A stretch of DNA of 56,390 bases, taken from the NCBI GenBank assembly GCA_900547035.1, contig URFM01000019.1, positions 1-56,390 of the forward strand, given 5' to 3'. The stretch is from an uncultured Clostridium sp. (lineage in GTDB: Bacteria; Bacillota; Clostridia; Lachnospirales; Lachnospiraceae). Positions 1-9,524 of the stretch are shown here, in pieces (the stretch's first letter is position 1; every line of letters starts with the position of its first letter). Under the pieces are notes generated by a model. It worked only from the letters and a program-made list of their open reading frames with translations, was not told where the DNA came from and made no database searches. The position numbers and the translations under genes were made by a program.

Positions 1-1665
1 GATCCAGTCTATACCCTGAAAAACGTGATGGAGGAATTAGATTTTTCAGGCCTGCTGGCCTGTTATTCAGATAAGGGAAGAACCGGGTTTAATCCAATCA
101 TGCTGTATGCTGTTGTTACCTACGCAAACATGCGCGGAGTCAGAGCGGTTGACCGTATTGTAGACTTATGCCAGAGAGATCTCGCCTTCATCTGGCTGAC
201 TAGAGGGCAGAAGCCCCAGCGGGATGTGTTTTATGATTTTAAAGGAAAAAAACTGACGGGAGAAGTTTTGGATGAACTGAATTACCAGTTCATGCGCCGT
301 CTGGAAAAGGAAGGCCTTATCACGCTGAAAGAGCTCTACATCGACGGGACAAAGATCGAAGCAAACGCAAACAGATATACGTTCGTCTGGCGGGGAAGCC
401 TTAACTATCATCTTGCCGGCCTGCTGGACACCATAGATACCCTTTATTCAAAGTATAATACGTTTCTGTTCGAGAACGGGTATGGCCCCAAATACGACCT
501 CGGGGACGCCCGGATGTTTGTGATCGAAGGAATGGACAAAGTCCGGAGGGCCATTGAAGAAAACAGGAAACGGAAGCTGACAAAGCATAAGAAGCTCTCC
601 AATAACACTATCATTGAAATTGATCACTGCTCCCCGCTTGAGATCCTGAAGCTGCAGAAGAACCTGATGCGGATTGCCGAAGGGGAAGGAATCGGATTCG
701 TTTACGGGAAAGGAAAGCATAAACCGGAAATCCAGAAGCTTTACGAGGAACTGGAAGAATGCGGGACTCGCCTGATGGAATATAAGGAATGTTTTGAGAT
801 TATGGGGAAAGACCGCAACAGCTATTCCAAAACAGATCTGGAAGCAACATTCATGCGGATGAAAGAAGACCATATGAGGAACGGGCAGTTAAAACCGGCA
901 TACAATGTCCAGATCGCAGTAGAGAACTACTTCATTATCCATGGATATGTGAGCAATGACCGGACAGACTATAATACGCTAATCCCGGTTTTAGAAAAGC
1001 ACCGGAATACGTTTGGAGATACGCTGGAGGCGGTGACTGCCGACAGCGGCTACTGCAGTGAGAAGAACCTGCTGTATCTGAGAGAGAATGGGGTCAAAAG
1101 CTTCATCAAACTTCAGGACCATGAGAAACGGAAGACACGGGCATACAAAGAGGACATTGGGAAGTATTCCAACATGACATATGCCGTCTTTGAAGATGAG
1201 CATTATTACATCTGCCATGATGGAAGGGAATTGCGTCATATCCGGACGGAACAGAAAGAGCAGGATGGATACACCCAGACGGTGGAAGTATACGGCTGCG
1301 CGGACTGCAGCGGCTGTGCGCATAAATCCAAATGTCTTTATAAATACAATGCTGAAAAAAATCCAGACCGGAATAAGGTCATGAAGATCAACGAACGCTG
1401 GGAAGAACTGAGGGAGGAATCCAATGCAAATATCCAGAGTGAGGAAGGGATCCTGAAACGGCAGACACGGTCGATTCAGACGGAGGGACACTTTGGAGAT
1501 ATCAAAGAGAACGAACACTTCCGGCGTTTTAACTACCGGTCAGAAGAGAAAGTATATAAAGAGCTCATGCTGTACGCGATTGGCAGAAATATAATGAAAT
1601 ACCATCGCTTTTTACATCAGGAAATCAAGAAATACGAAGGGAAACAGGAGCAGAAAACAGCGTAG
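1..1665 (+). CDS. IS1182-family-like transposase, 5' truncated by window edge
   Basis: DDE transposase of an insertion sequence. The frame is open from base 1 through a GTG at 25, so the true start probably lies outside the window. The N-terminal part has the helix-rich DUF772-like segment (GFNPIMLYAVVTYA, around residues 21-34 counted from the GTG). The C-terminal half has the DDE_Tnp_1-type core. Likely catalytic acids are D107 (IDGTKIEAN), D340 (VTADSGYC) and E487 (QTEGHFGD). A Cys cluster (CADCSGCAHKSKC) precedes the last acid, as in IS1182 relatives. No internal stops are visible, so it may be active. The left end and both terminal repeats cannot be defined from here. The family name rests on motif recognition. 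Confidence 0.85.
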   Translation, partial: DPVYTLKNVMEELDFSGLLACYSDKGRTGFNPIMLYAVVTYANMRGVRAVDRIVDLCQRDLAFIWLTRGQKPQRDVFYDFKGKKLTGEVLDELNYQFMRRLEKEGLITLKELYIDGTKIEANANRYTFVWRGSLNYHLAGLLDTIDTLYSKYNTFLFENGYGPKYDLGDARMFVIEGMDKVRRAIEENRKRKLTKHKKLSNNTIIEIDHCSPLEILKLQKNLMRIAEGEGIGFVYGKGKHKPEIQKLYEELEECGTRLMEYKECFEIMGKDRNSYSKTDLEATFMRMKEDHMRNGQLKPAYNVQIAVENYFIIHGYVSNDRTDYNTLIPVLEKHRNTFGDTLEAVTADSGYCSEKNLLYLRENGVKSFIKLQDHEKRKTRAYKEDIGKYSNMTYAVFEDEHYYICHDGRELRHIRTEQKEQDGYTQTVEVYGCADCSGCAHKSKCLYKYNAEKNPDRNKVMKINERWEELREESNANIQSEEGILKRQTRSIQTEGHFGDIKENEHFRRFNYRSEEKVYKELMLYAIGRNIMKYHRFLHQEIKKYEGKQEQKTA

Positions 1666-1700
1666 ATGAGGGAGCGCTCTCCAAAATCCGGACAAGGGGT
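1..1700 (+). mobile_element. Right part of an IS1182-like insertion sequence
   Basis: The transposase gene marks this stretch as the right portion of an IS. The left terminal repeat is outside the window, so the right terminal repeat and any target duplication cannot be identified by pairing, and the right boundary given here is only approximate. The element lies tail to tail with nrdJ and does not appear to interrupt a gene inside the window. Confidence 0.6.
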
Positions 1701-1721
1701 TTTTGCGCCCTGAAATAAGGG

Positions 1722-1797
1722 GAATAAAAAGGAAGAGGCAGTCCGCTGAAAAATTCAGGCCTTAAAGAAGTCCGAATTTTCAGGGATTGCCTCTTCC
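1722..1797 (-). terminator. Rho-independent terminator of nrdJ
   Basis: The arms GGAAGAGGCA (1731-1740) and TGCCTCTTCC (1788-1797) extend inward through further, partly wobble, pairs into CTGAAAA / TTTTCAG. Read on the minus strand the hairpin is followed by TTTTTATTCC. It therefore fits a terminator for nrdJ, whose stop is at 1861. There is no T run on the plus side, so it should not terminate the transposase message. Confidence 0.7.
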
Positions 1798-1860
1798 CTG
1801 TATGTCAGGGGCTAAAAATCGGTATTAACCGACAACCCCTTTTTGCATATATGGAAAAAC

Positions 1861-4206
1861 TTACCGGATCGGGCAGGCTCCTCCCGCGCATTCCGGGTCT
1901 CCCAAATCCAGCTCCGTCTCTTCACGCTCGTACCGGGACAGCAGAGAAGGATTGAAAGGCTTCATGGCCGCCTTGCGGCGCTCATACTCCGCCTGGTCGA
2001 TGGCCTCGTAGGGCATCAGCTCGTAGAAGCTGTCGTCGTAGCTTAAGAAGGACAGGGCTACCACGTCGTCCCAGTTGTCCCATACCCACTGCTCTACCTC
2101 GTCCCACTCATTGTCCCGCACATGGACGGTGATGGAACAGTTGTGATCCACATAATGCTCCATGAACATCTTATAATTTTCCAGCTGTTCAATAGCGGAC
2201 ACATCGGCTTTTACACGGCCGGAGGGAGCCTGAACGGGGAATTCCACCACTTTGGTGGTGGGGTCCTGAGGGTCCTGTCCCACTTCCGGAAGCACCGGGT
2301 ATCCCAAATCCTCGCAGACCCGGCATAAGGGGTCGGCGGCGGTGATGCGGATGCGCCGGATGTAATAGGGAGAGTGGGAGTAGTGGACTCCGCTGGATAC
2401 CGTAGGCAGGAGGGAGAGGGTTCCCTCGGGTTTGATGGTGGTAACCAGCAGGGGAACATTTCCGCCTAAGCGCAGGGCGATGTCCTTAGCCGCCTTGTGG
2501 GCGGTTTCCCGAAGTTCCTCCAGAAGGCCAATCTGTTCGTCCCTGGTCATACCGGTAGCGTTGACCATATCCTGCCATCCGGTGAGGGAGCATCCCAACA
2601 GGCGGTCACGCTGCTGCACCGTGTTCCAGGAGAACATCTCCAACTGACGGCAGGTCATGCGGTATCCGGCCCTGGCGGAAAGGCGCTGGGCCTCCAGAAG
2701 GGCCTTCCGGTCCAGCTTGCCGTCCTCGGACACGAATCCCATCACATTTAAGGTGGTCAGGTTGCAGAGACCGTGGCTGTCCAGGAGAATCTCACCGCAG
2801 GGGTTGCAGCCGTTGAAGTTGGGACGGCGCTTTGTGCCGGCGATTTCATTGATCCATCCGGGCTCGCCGGAGTAGCGCATCTGCTGCAGATGCCAGTGAA
2901 GCTTTTCTCTGGTGGGCTTTTCCCGGTAGAAAATGGAGTTGTTGCTCATCTGGCGGTGGGCGATGGTCTTGTCAATCTCCCAGCGGCCGTTTACCTGGCG
3001 GTACAGGTGGCTCTTGGCCTGGATACAGGTTTCATCGTCGGCGTCGATGAGCCCGATTTCCGAAGTCCGGCGCACACCGCCGGAAACTACGTTCTCCCCG
3101 ATGATATTGGCAATGTCCAGAAGGTCGATGGGCTTTAAGGACACCCACTGGGTGCCGGAACGGGAGCCTGCGGCGGCGATGACCTTATGGATTTTATCAA
3201 TCATGGCCATCATGGAGCCGAAGCCGCTGGCGGTGCCGCCGAAGGTTTTCAGCCGCTCCCCCTTGGGACGGATGGAGTCGTAAATCACTACCAGACGGTG
3301 GAGCCCTCTGTACTCCCGGTTGGTGATGATGTCAAAGTAGTGGGTCAGGGCCTGAGCCCATCCCTCCTTGGAATCACCGATGGCAAGGGTGGCAGTGTCA
3401 CGGGAGAAGGTCAAATCCGTGTATTCCAGGCGGTCCCTAGGGGCAAGGGGAGCGTAGGATTTATGGAGGATTTCCAAATCCGTGCGCACCGGCGGAAGCT
3501 TCTCGGCATCGGATTTTAATACCCGGACGCCTACGCCGCTTCCCACCATCAACAGGTAGAAGAGATCGTGATAGGCGGAAAAGTTGTCAATAACCGTGAA
3601 AGCGCAGTTGTAGTTGGCCATGGGATACTGATCCGCTACCGGAGTCCCGCCCACCCACAGGGTACGGCCGGAGAGAAACTGACGCATATGGTAGATATTG
3701 TCGTAGAGCTTCTCCGCCTCCTCCCTGGAAGTAGGAGCCAGGGAGCAGTTGTATTCCACCGCCCGGCAAACGGTTTCCCACCAGAATTCCCGGCGTCCCA
3801 GGCGGGGCAGGAAGCGGGAATAGGTACGGGTATATACAAAGGCTCCCAGCTGATCCATCGGATTGGGGGAGTGCTTGTAGGGACTTAAAAATTCCTGGCT
3901 TAAAATACCTTCCTTCCAGTCGGCACTGGCTCTTTCTTTTTCCTTTTCCAGGCGATAGCGGATGTAGGCCTTGGCGGTTTGGTAGTGCTTTTTCTCAAAA
4001 AGGGTCTCCTCCACCGTATCCTGGATTGTTTCTATGTCCCAGATTTCCTCCTTGAGGGCCTGCAGCTTTTCTGTTACTGCCTGAGTGATACTTGCGATTT
4101 CCTCCTCGTCATGCTCTCCTGCTGCGGCAGAGGCCAGAGATATAGCCCGTGAAATGAATTCCGCGTTAAAGGGAACCACTTTGCCGCTTCGTTTGCGAAC
4201 GTTCAT
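1861..4206 (-). CDS. nrdJ: Adenosylcobalamin-dependent (class II) ribonucleoside-triphosphate reductase
   Basis: Reduces ribonucleotides to deoxyribonucleotides using a cobalamin-derived radical, so it is independent of oxygen. The 781-aa length fits the monomeric RTPR type. An ATP-cone-like region occupies about residues 1-90 (VRKRSGKVVPFNAEFI). The active-site strand NGCNPCGEI puts a Cys at 470 and a Glu at 472. The C-terminus CAGGACPIR has the redox cysteine pair that accepts electrons from thioredoxin-type donors. I chose the ATG at 4206 because GGAGG (minus strand of 4215-4219) sits correctly before it; the frame also runs on to a TTG at 4221. Two NrdR-like boxes lie upstream. No cobalamin riboswitch is recognisable in the short 5' region. 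Confidence 0.93.
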   Translation of the reverse strand: MNVRKRSGKVVPFNAEFISRAISLASAAAGEHDEEEIASITQAVTEKLQALKEEIWDIETIQDTVEETLFEKKHYQTAKAYIRYRLEKEKERASADWKEGILSQEFLSPYKHSPNPMDQLGAFVYTRTYSRFLPRLGRREFWWETVCRAVEYNCSLAPTSREEAEKLYDNIYHMRQFLSGRTLWVGGTPVADQYPMANYNCAFTVIDNFSAYHDLFYLLMVGSGVGVRVLKSDAEKLPPVRTDLEILHKSYAPLAPRDRLEYTDLTFSRDTATLAIGDSKEGWAQALTHYFDIITNREYRGLHRLVVIYDSIRPKGERLKTFGGTASGFGSMMAMIDKIHKVIAAAGSRSGTQWVSLKPIDLLDIANIIGENVVSGGVRRTSEIGLIDADDETCIQAKSHLYRQVNGRWEIDKTIAHRQMSNNSIFYREKPTREKLHWHLQQMRYSGEPGWINEIAGTKRRPNFNGCNPCGEILLDSHGLCNLTTLNVMGFVSEDGKLDRKALLEAQRLSARAGYRMTCRQLEMFSWNTVQQRDRLLGCSLTGWQDMVNATGMTRDEQIGLLEELRETAHKAAKDIALRLGGNVPLLVTTIKPEGTLSLLPTVSSGVHYSHSPYYIRRIRITAADPLCRVCEDLGYPVLPEVGQDPQDPTTKVVEFPVQAPSGRVKADVSAIEQLENYKMFMEHYVDHNCSITVHVRDNEWDEVEQWVWDNWDDVVALSFLSYDDSFYELMPYEAIDQAEYERRKAAMKPFNPSLLSRYEREETELDLGDPECAGGACPIR

Positions 4207-4234
4207 GCTGTAATCCTCCAATTTCCAAATAATT

Positions 4235-4280
4235 ACTTCATATAGTATTATGTTGCAAAATGCGCACTACATATCGTATC
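4235..4280 (-). promoter_or_regulatory. Pair of NrdR-box-like sites upstream of nrdJ
   Basis: Two related 15-mers, ACTTCATATAGTATT (4235-4249) and ACTACATATCGTATC (4266-4280), agree at 12 of 15 positions and start exactly 31 bp apart. NrdR, the ATP-cone repressor of ribonucleotide reductase genes, typically binds two AT-rich palindromic boxes about three helical turns apart. The sites lie 29-74 bases before the nrdJ ATG, where a repressor would cover the promoter. The match to the general NrdR consensus is only partial, so the spacing and the neighbour carry most of the argument. Confidence 0.55.
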
Positions 4281-4486
4281 TCATTTAATCTCCTCTGTCA
4301 ATACTGGAAACATTGCCAGAAACTCCTAAGTGTCATGAATCATTTGAGGCGGCCAAGATGGATTTACGAGAAATTTACAAAAAAATGACCAAACTGTGAT
4401 ATTTATAACAAAGTTTCCGTTGTACAATCATTCCATTGGCAAAGATACTGAGCTTTATAATTCGGAGAGAACAGGAGGAAACAAGA

Positions 4487-5608
4487 GTGAAAAGAAGAAT
4501 TTTGGCCTTAGGGCTTTGCGCATGTATGGCGGCGGGGATGACCGCCTGCTCCACCAGCAGCACATCACAGGAGACTACGGCTGCACAGAGCCAGGAGAGC
4601 AGCAGTCAGGCGGAGAGCAGCCAGGAAGAATCCCAGACAGAGGAGGGAAGCCAGGCGGCTCAGGGACAGACAGAGCAGACGGAGCCCCTTCTGGTTTACT
4701 TGAACGATTTCGACGGAGTAATCGGCGATATGTTTAAGGAAGCAACGGGATATGACGTGGAAGTGGTAGTCGGAAACGGTGCGGAGACCATGTCCAGAAT
4801 CGAGGCGGAGAAGAGCAATCCCCAGTGGGATGTGGTGTGGATTGATTCCATGTACGACATTTACAACCTTTCCCAGGACGGCTCTCTTCTGACTGATTGG
4901 GAGCCGGAGAACGCGGCCAACCTGACGGAGTTTTCCGCCGGCCTTGTTCCGGACAACAAGTGCTTTTACCCCACAGGCACCCATGCGGCCGGCGTACTGG
5001 TGTACCGCAATGATGTGTACGATGAGACCACTGCCCCCAAGACCATTGACGATTTGACCGACCCCAGATTTGAGGGACAGGTAGGCATGGCGGACCCCGG
5101 CGTAGCGGCTCCCGCCTATCCTTTGGCGGCGCAGATTATGGACTCCAAGGGAATGGAAGGGGGACAGGAGTATTTTACCACCCTCTTTGAACAGGGACTG
5201 AAGGTTTATCCCAAGAACCCCCAGGTTGTCCAGGCTCTGGCCAGCGGGGAAATCTCCGTAGCCCTCCTTCAGGAGAGCAATGCCTATGAGATGGTAAACA
5301 GCGGCGAGCCCATCACCATCGTATGGCCCGAGGAGGGAGCGCCCGGCTCCACCAGAGTAGCGGCCATCAACGCTTCCACCGACCAGATGGAGATTGCACA
5401 GATGTTCGTCAATTTCCTGTTGGATGCGGATACCCAGCAGGCGCTGGTCAATACCGGCGACGAGGGTTACTTTGAGCCTTCCGTAGAAGGCGTGCAGCAG
5501 AAGGAAGACCGGGACCCCAATGCGAAGATGGCAGTGGCGGATGTGGTCTTCGGCGCTGAGAACGAGGCGGATATCAAGGCCTGGTTTGCCGATATGTCCG
5601 CAATGTAA
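4487..5608 (+). CDS. ABC transporter substrate-binding lipoprotein (ferric iron/AfuA-like)
   Basis: Extracellular solute receptor of an importer. The GTG at 4487 is chosen because AGGAGG (4474-4479) precedes it; the frame also extends upstream without an RBS. The protein is 373 aa. A short basic start and hydrophobic core end in a lipobox (GMTAC), so it should be lipid-anchored. A Ser/Gln/Glu-rich linker follows, then a periplasmic-binding fold (VVVGNGAETMSRIEAE, WDVVWIDS). Both the family and the fused permease downstream resemble ferric iron (FbpA/AfuA) or 2-aminoethylphosphonate receptors. The substrate cannot be settled from sequence. It is first gene of the cluster 4487-9503. Confidence 0.85.
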   Translation: MKRRILALGLCACMAAGMTACSTSSTSQETTAAQSQESSSQAESSQEESQTEEGSQAAQGQTEQTEPLLVYLNDFDGVIGDMFKEATGYDVEVVVGNGAETMSRIEAEKSNPQWDVVWIDSMYDIYNLSQDGSLLTDWEPENAANLTEFSAGLVPDNKCFYPTGTHAAGVLVYRNDVYDETTAPKTIDDLTDPRFEGQVGMADPGVAAPAYPLAAQIMDSKGMEGGQEYFTTLFEQGLKVYPKNPQVVQALASGEISVALLQESNAYEMVNSGEPITIVWPEEGAPGSTRVAAINASTDQMEIAQMFVNFLLDADTQQALVNTGDEGYFEPSVEGVQQKEDRDPNAKMAVADVVFGAENEADIKAWFADMSAM

Positions 5609-5646
5609 GATTCTGAATAAGGTTTTGGAACAGTGGAGTACATACC

Positions 5647-7338
5647 ATGAGGTTAAGAGAAAATATTGCAGGATCGCTGGTTTTAGCGATCCTGACTATT
5701 CTGGTACTGTTGCCTTTGGTTACAGTGCTGATTCAGGTTGTATGCCCGGGTTTAACGCTCAGTGAGCTGGACCTGGGCAATTTAAATCTGGTGCTGGATG
5801 TATTTGTCCGGCCCCTCTGGAAAAAAGCGTTCATCAATTCCGCCACCATGAGCCTGTGTACCACGGTGCTGGGACTTCTGCTGGCGGGCGTCCTGGCTCA
5901 CATACGGGTCAAATACGACTTCCCTCTGGCAAAGCTTCTGGACATTGTCAGCTGGATTCTGATGATTATGCCGTCCTTTATTCTGGCCCAGGGCTGGGTT
6001 TACTTCGCTTCCGGAAACGGAATCGCCCGTTCCTGGCTGGGCATCCAGGGAATGAACAATTTCCTGTTCAGCTTCCCCGGCCTGGTGACGGTGATGGTGC
6101 TGTGTAAATATCCCATGGCTTATGTAGCCATCAAAGCGGCTCTGGAGTGGTATCCGGCCCGGCTGGTCCACGCGGCCAGACTGAACGGGGCCACCCCCTT
6201 TAAGGCCTGGACCAGCGTTCAGCTGCCCTTGTGCATGCCCACTTATTTTTCCGCGGCCATGCTGATTTTTATGGACACCGTAGGTGATTACGGAATGTCC
6301 TCCACCATTACGGCGGTCTATTCCTTCCCCACCCTGCCCTATACCATCTACAGCGCCATCTGCTCCTCGCCGGTGCGCTTTGACATGGCCGGGGTGCTGT
6401 CCCTTTACCTGGTGGTGATGATTGTCATCGCCATGGGTCTGCAGTTTTATGTCATGGGAAGGAAACGGTTCGATTACCTGGACAGCGGGACGGAGCAGGT
6501 AATTCCGAAAAAGGCGGGAAAAGGAGTGACGGCCCTTCTGACGGTGTCCTGCGGCCTCTTCAGCCTGGTGGCCTTAGGTATTCCCGTGGGCTCCAACTTT
6601 ATTATGTCCTTCTCCGATTCCTTCAGCATCGAGAAGTTCCGCTTTACCCTGGACAATTATCAAAATGTGCTGCAGATGGACGGAGCCCTTCTGACCGGCG
6701 TCAGGCATTCCCTGACCCTTGCCTCCGTGGCGGCGGTCATCGGCCTGCTGGTCGGGTTCGCGGTAGCTTATATCCTGACCTACTCACAGTTTAAATTAAA
6801 GCGGCTCATCGATATGCTGACCCTGATCGCCATGGCGGTTCCGGGCGTTGTGCTGGGCATCGGATATATTTTCGTGTGGAACCAGAAATGGCTTCAGCCC
6901 CTGGGATTGAATCTCTATGGAAAGCCCTCCATCCTGGTGCTGGCCAGCGTGGCCTCAGCGGTGCCTCTCATCAACCGTGTGCTGGTAGGAGGCATGTCCA
7001 AGGTGCCTCAGGAGCTTTTGACCGCTTCTCAGGTACAGGGAGCCAGGCTGGGGCGCAGGCTGAAGACCATTCTCCTGCCCCTGCTGCATTCCAGCATGGT
7101 GTCGGCGGTACTGGCGGCCTTTGGAGGCAGCGTATTCAACCTGGCCATCACCACTATTTTGTATCCGCCCAACTACAGCACCCTGCCGGTATACATCAGC
7201 GATTCCTACAATGACTTGAACTTCGGCTACGCCGCGGCGGCCACCATTGTAGGAGGAACCTTTATTGTGGTCATCATGCTTCTGCTGGAAGTGATATTGA
7301 ATTTGGGAAAGAGGAAACGGTATGCAGACCATACTTGA
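5647..7338 (+). CDS. ABC transporter permease, two fused membrane domains (FbpB/AfuB-like)
   Basis: At 563 aa this is a duplicated permease with about 12 predicted membrane helices, as in iron(III)-type importers where one chain replaces two subunits. Each half carries an EAA-like coupling loop: AARLNGATPFKAWTSVQLPL in the first half and ASQVQGARLGRRLKTILLPL in the second, both facing the ATPase. It starts 38 bases after the receptor gene and its last 17 bases overlap the ATPase gene, so the three are co-translated. The subunit role is firm. The substrate is inferred only from family and context. Confidence 0.9.
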   Translation: MRLRENIAGSLVLAILTILVLLPLVTVLIQVVCPGLTLSELDLGNLNLVLDVFVRPLWKKAFINSATMSLCTTVLGLLLAGVLAHIRVKYDFPLAKLLDIVSWILMIMPSFILAQGWVYFASGNGIARSWLGIQGMNNFLFSFPGLVTVMVLCKYPMAYVAIKAALEWYPARLVHAARLNGATPFKAWTSVQLPLCMPTYFSAAMLIFMDTVGDYGMSSTITAVYSFPTLPYTIYSAICSSPVRFDMAGVLSLYLVVMIVIAMGLQFYVMGRKRFDYLDSGTEQVIPKKAGKGVTALLTVSCGLFSLVALGIPVGSNFIMSFSDSFSIEKFRFTLDNYQNVLQMDGALLTGVRHSLTLASVAAVIGLLVGFAVAYILTYSQFKLKRLIDMLTLIAMAVPGVVLGIGYIFVWNQKWLQPLGLNLYGKPSILVLASVASAVPLINRVLVGGMSKVPQELLTASQVQGARLGRRLKTILLPLLHSSMVSAVLAAFGGSVFNLAITTILYPPNYSTLPVYISDSYNDLNFGYAAAATIVGGTFIVVIMLLLEVILNLGKRKRYADHT

Positions 7339-8419
7339 GATTGATAATGTAAAAAAGAAATATGGAAAAACCCAGGTGCTAAACGGCATCAGCTTAAAGG
7401 TGGAGGAGGGAGAAATCATCAGCGTACTGGGGCCCTCCGGCTGCGGAAAATCCACCCTTTTAAGGATTATTGCCGGAATCCTGCCTCTGGATGAAGGCGT
7501 GGTGCGCATCCGGGGCCAGGAGGTATCCGGCCCCCATCACAACCTGCCGGCGGAAAAACGAGGCATCAATATGGTGTTTCAGGATTTTGCCCTGTGGCCT
7601 CATATGAAGGTGGAGGACAATATCACCTACGGCCTGAAAATCCAGAAGGTGGACAAAGAGGAGAGCAGAAGAAGGGTGGACGAGATTGCGGGACTGCTCC
7701 ATCTGGACGGGCTTTTGGGCCGCTATCCGGCGGAGCTTTCCGGAGGACAGCAGCAGCGTGTGGCCATCGCCCGGGCGCTGGTGACCAAGCCTTCCATCGT
7801 GCTGCTGGACGAGCCTCTGTGCAACCTGGATGTGCAGCTGCGGATTGAGATGCGCACGGAGATGTCCTATCTGTTCCACAAGCTGAAAACCACGGTATTT
7901 CATGTAACACACGACCCCTCCGAGGCCTTTGCCATGGCGGACCGGATTATCGTCATGAACGGAGGAAAAATCGACCAGGCCGATGAACCGAAAAACTGCT
8001 ACCTGAAGCCCAAAACCGCCCTGGTGGCCGGACTTTTGGGAGCGGGAAATGATTTGAAAGAAGTAACGCTTCTGGAAGGGAACACAAGTGACTGCCGGAT
8101 TCAGGTGGGCCAGGAGCAGCTGGAGGGAATGTTCTTTCCTTCCGGGGACCAGATCGCGAAAGCCCCGGACCTCAGCCTGGCCGAGCTGCGCTTCCGCCCG
8201 GAGGACGGGCACTGGCTGGGGGAGAAGGCGGAGGGCAACTGCTTTAAGGCCCGCTCCATCCTCTCCACCTTTGAGGGAGGCTGCTATCGGGTAAAGATGG
8301 AGGCCGGAAACGGACAGGAATTCTGCATTCTCCATCAAAATCCCATTCCGGAACAGGCGGAAGGGTTTGTTCAGGTGGATAAGGAGAAATTGTATGTCTA
8401 TGAATCGCTTGCTGGTTAA
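7322..8419 (+). CDS. ABC transporter ATP-binding protein (iron(III)/polyamine type)
   Basis: Energises the importer encoded just upstream. The 365-aa protein shows Walker A (GPSGCGKST, about residues 37-45), a Q-loop (VFQDFALWPHM), the ABC signature LSGGQQQR, Walker B (VLLDEP) and the switch His (HVTHDPSEA). The extra ~120 residues at the C-terminus match the length expected of a TOBE-type regulatory domain, as in the FbpC/PotA group. The start overlaps the permease stop by 17 bases and the end overlaps the next gene by 26 bases. Confidence 0.92.
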   Translation: MQTILEIDNVKKKYGKTQVLNGISLKVEEGEIISVLGPSGCGKSTLLRIIAGILPLDEGVVRIRGQEVSGPHHNLPAEKRGINMVFQDFALWPHMKVEDNITYGLKIQKVDKEESRRRVDEIAGLLHLDGLLGRYPAELSGGQQQRVAIARALVTKPSIVLLDEPLCNLDVQLRIEMRTEMSYLFHKLKTTVFHVTHDPSEAFAMADRIIVMNGGKIDQADEPKNCYLKPKTALVAGLLGAGNDLKEVTLLEGNTSDCRIQVGQEQLEGMFFPSGDQIAKAPDLSLAELRFRPEDGHWLGEKAEGNCFKARSILSTFEGGCYRVKMEAGNGQEFCILHQNPIPEQAEGFVQVDKEKLYVYESLAG

Positions 8420-9503
8420 AGGCGGATATGGAGAACACGGCAGAAGCTGCTTTTTGCTGCCTATGGAGAAGGACCGATACTGTATGCTGGACTGCGGCAT
8501 CATGGATACGGATCCTCAGCCCTATCCAAAAGTGGAGCCGGAAATCTTAAAACGGACGGACTATCTCTTTTTAAGCCATTGCCACAAGGACCACAGCGGA
8601 GCTTTTGAGCATTTCTGCCGTCAGGGTTTTTCCGGATGGCTGGTGACCACGGCGCCTACTATGAAGTTCTCCGGCATCGACTATGACAAGACCATTCTCC
8701 TCCCGGACCCCAAGGGCGGGATGACCGAGCCGGTGACCTTAAAGGGCGGCCTGTCCTTCTTTTACGGCAGGACGGGACACTGCGCCGGGAGCATCTGGCT
8801 CCATCTCTTCGGCGCGGCGGGAAATGTGTGCTATTCCGGCGATTACCAGAGAAGAGCCCTTGCCTATGAAACGGACCTCATCCAGGGCCGTCAGGCCCAG
8901 CTGGCCATTCTGGACTGCGCCCATGTGGACGCCATGGAGGACGGAGACGGGCTGAGGGCCAGGATGACGGAGCGGATTCGGGAAATCCTGACAGAGGGCA
9001 GGCGGGTCATCATGCCCCTTCCCAAGTACGGCAGAGGCCTGGAGGTGGTCCTCATGCTGCGCCGGGGACTTCCGGGGGCCAGGCTCAGGGCGGATGAGAC
9101 CATGAAAAATCTCATCCGGGAGACCTTAAAGTGGGAGCAGTGGGTCAAGCCGGAGGCCGCAGGGGAGCTTAGGGATTTTCTGGACCGGTCCTCCACAGAT
9201 GAAAACGGCTATGACGTTCTCCTCATCGGGGATACCCACCTGGAGAAGCCGGAAAACAGCCAGCTGGCCCTTCAGGAAACGGAAAACGGCGCCGTTGCCC
9301 TTCTTACCGGACGGGTGAAAAAAGGGTGCTGTACGGAGCGGCTGCTGCAGGAGGGAAAGGCCTTTACCATGGCCTATCCCCATCACCAGAGCCGGAAGGA
9401 TTTTCTGGAGATGGTGGGGGAGAATCATTTTCAGACAGTGCTGCCCTTCCACAATAACCGGACAGAGGTCCTCTGGGGAGGAAATCCAGGAGAAATGTCC
9501 TGA
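8394..9503 (+). CDS. Metallo-beta-lactamase-fold hydrolase, possibly RNase/beta-CASP-like
   Basis: A 369-aa metal-dependent hydrolase. The metal motif SHCHKDHSG, around residue 58, fits HxHxDH. Further metal ligands probably lie in GRTGHCAGSIWL and YSGDY. The GHCAGS motif and the following region resemble MBL exonucleases of the CPSF/beta-CASP group, but the assignment is tentative. The ATG at 8394 is chosen for its AAGGAG RBS (8380-8385); the frame runs on upstream inside the ATPase gene. The 26-base overlap ties its translation to the ABC importer, although no common function is obvious. Confidence 0.75.
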   Translation: MSMNRLLVKGGYGEHGRSCFLLPMEKDRYCMLDCGIMDTDPQPYPKVEPEILKRTDYLFLSHCHKDHSGAFEHFCRQGFSGWLVTTAPTMKFSGIDYDKTILLPDPKGGMTEPVTLKGGLSFFYGRTGHCAGSIWLHLFGAAGNVCYSGDYQRRALAYETDLIQGRQAQLAILDCAHVDAMEDGDGLRARMTERIREILTEGRRVIMPLPKYGRGLEVVLMLRRGLPGARLRADETMKNLIRETLKWEQWVKPEAAGELRDFLDRSSTDENGYDVLLIGDTHLEKPENSQLALQETENGAVALLTGRVKKGCCTERLLQEGKAFTMAYPHHQSRKDFLEMVGENHFQTVLPFHNNRTEVLWGGNPGEMS

Positions 9504-9524
9504 GCAGCTATGTGAAAAAGGCGG

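Noticed and set aside
4207..4486. Cobalamin riboswitch before the B12-dependent reductase
   Set aside because: The 5' region of nrdJ is short and I found no B12-box-like conserved segment.
7460..8503. 347-codon minus-strand frame opposite the ABC ATPase gene
   Set aside because: The plus strand carries all ABC ATPase motifs. The antisense translation has no domain or plausible start.
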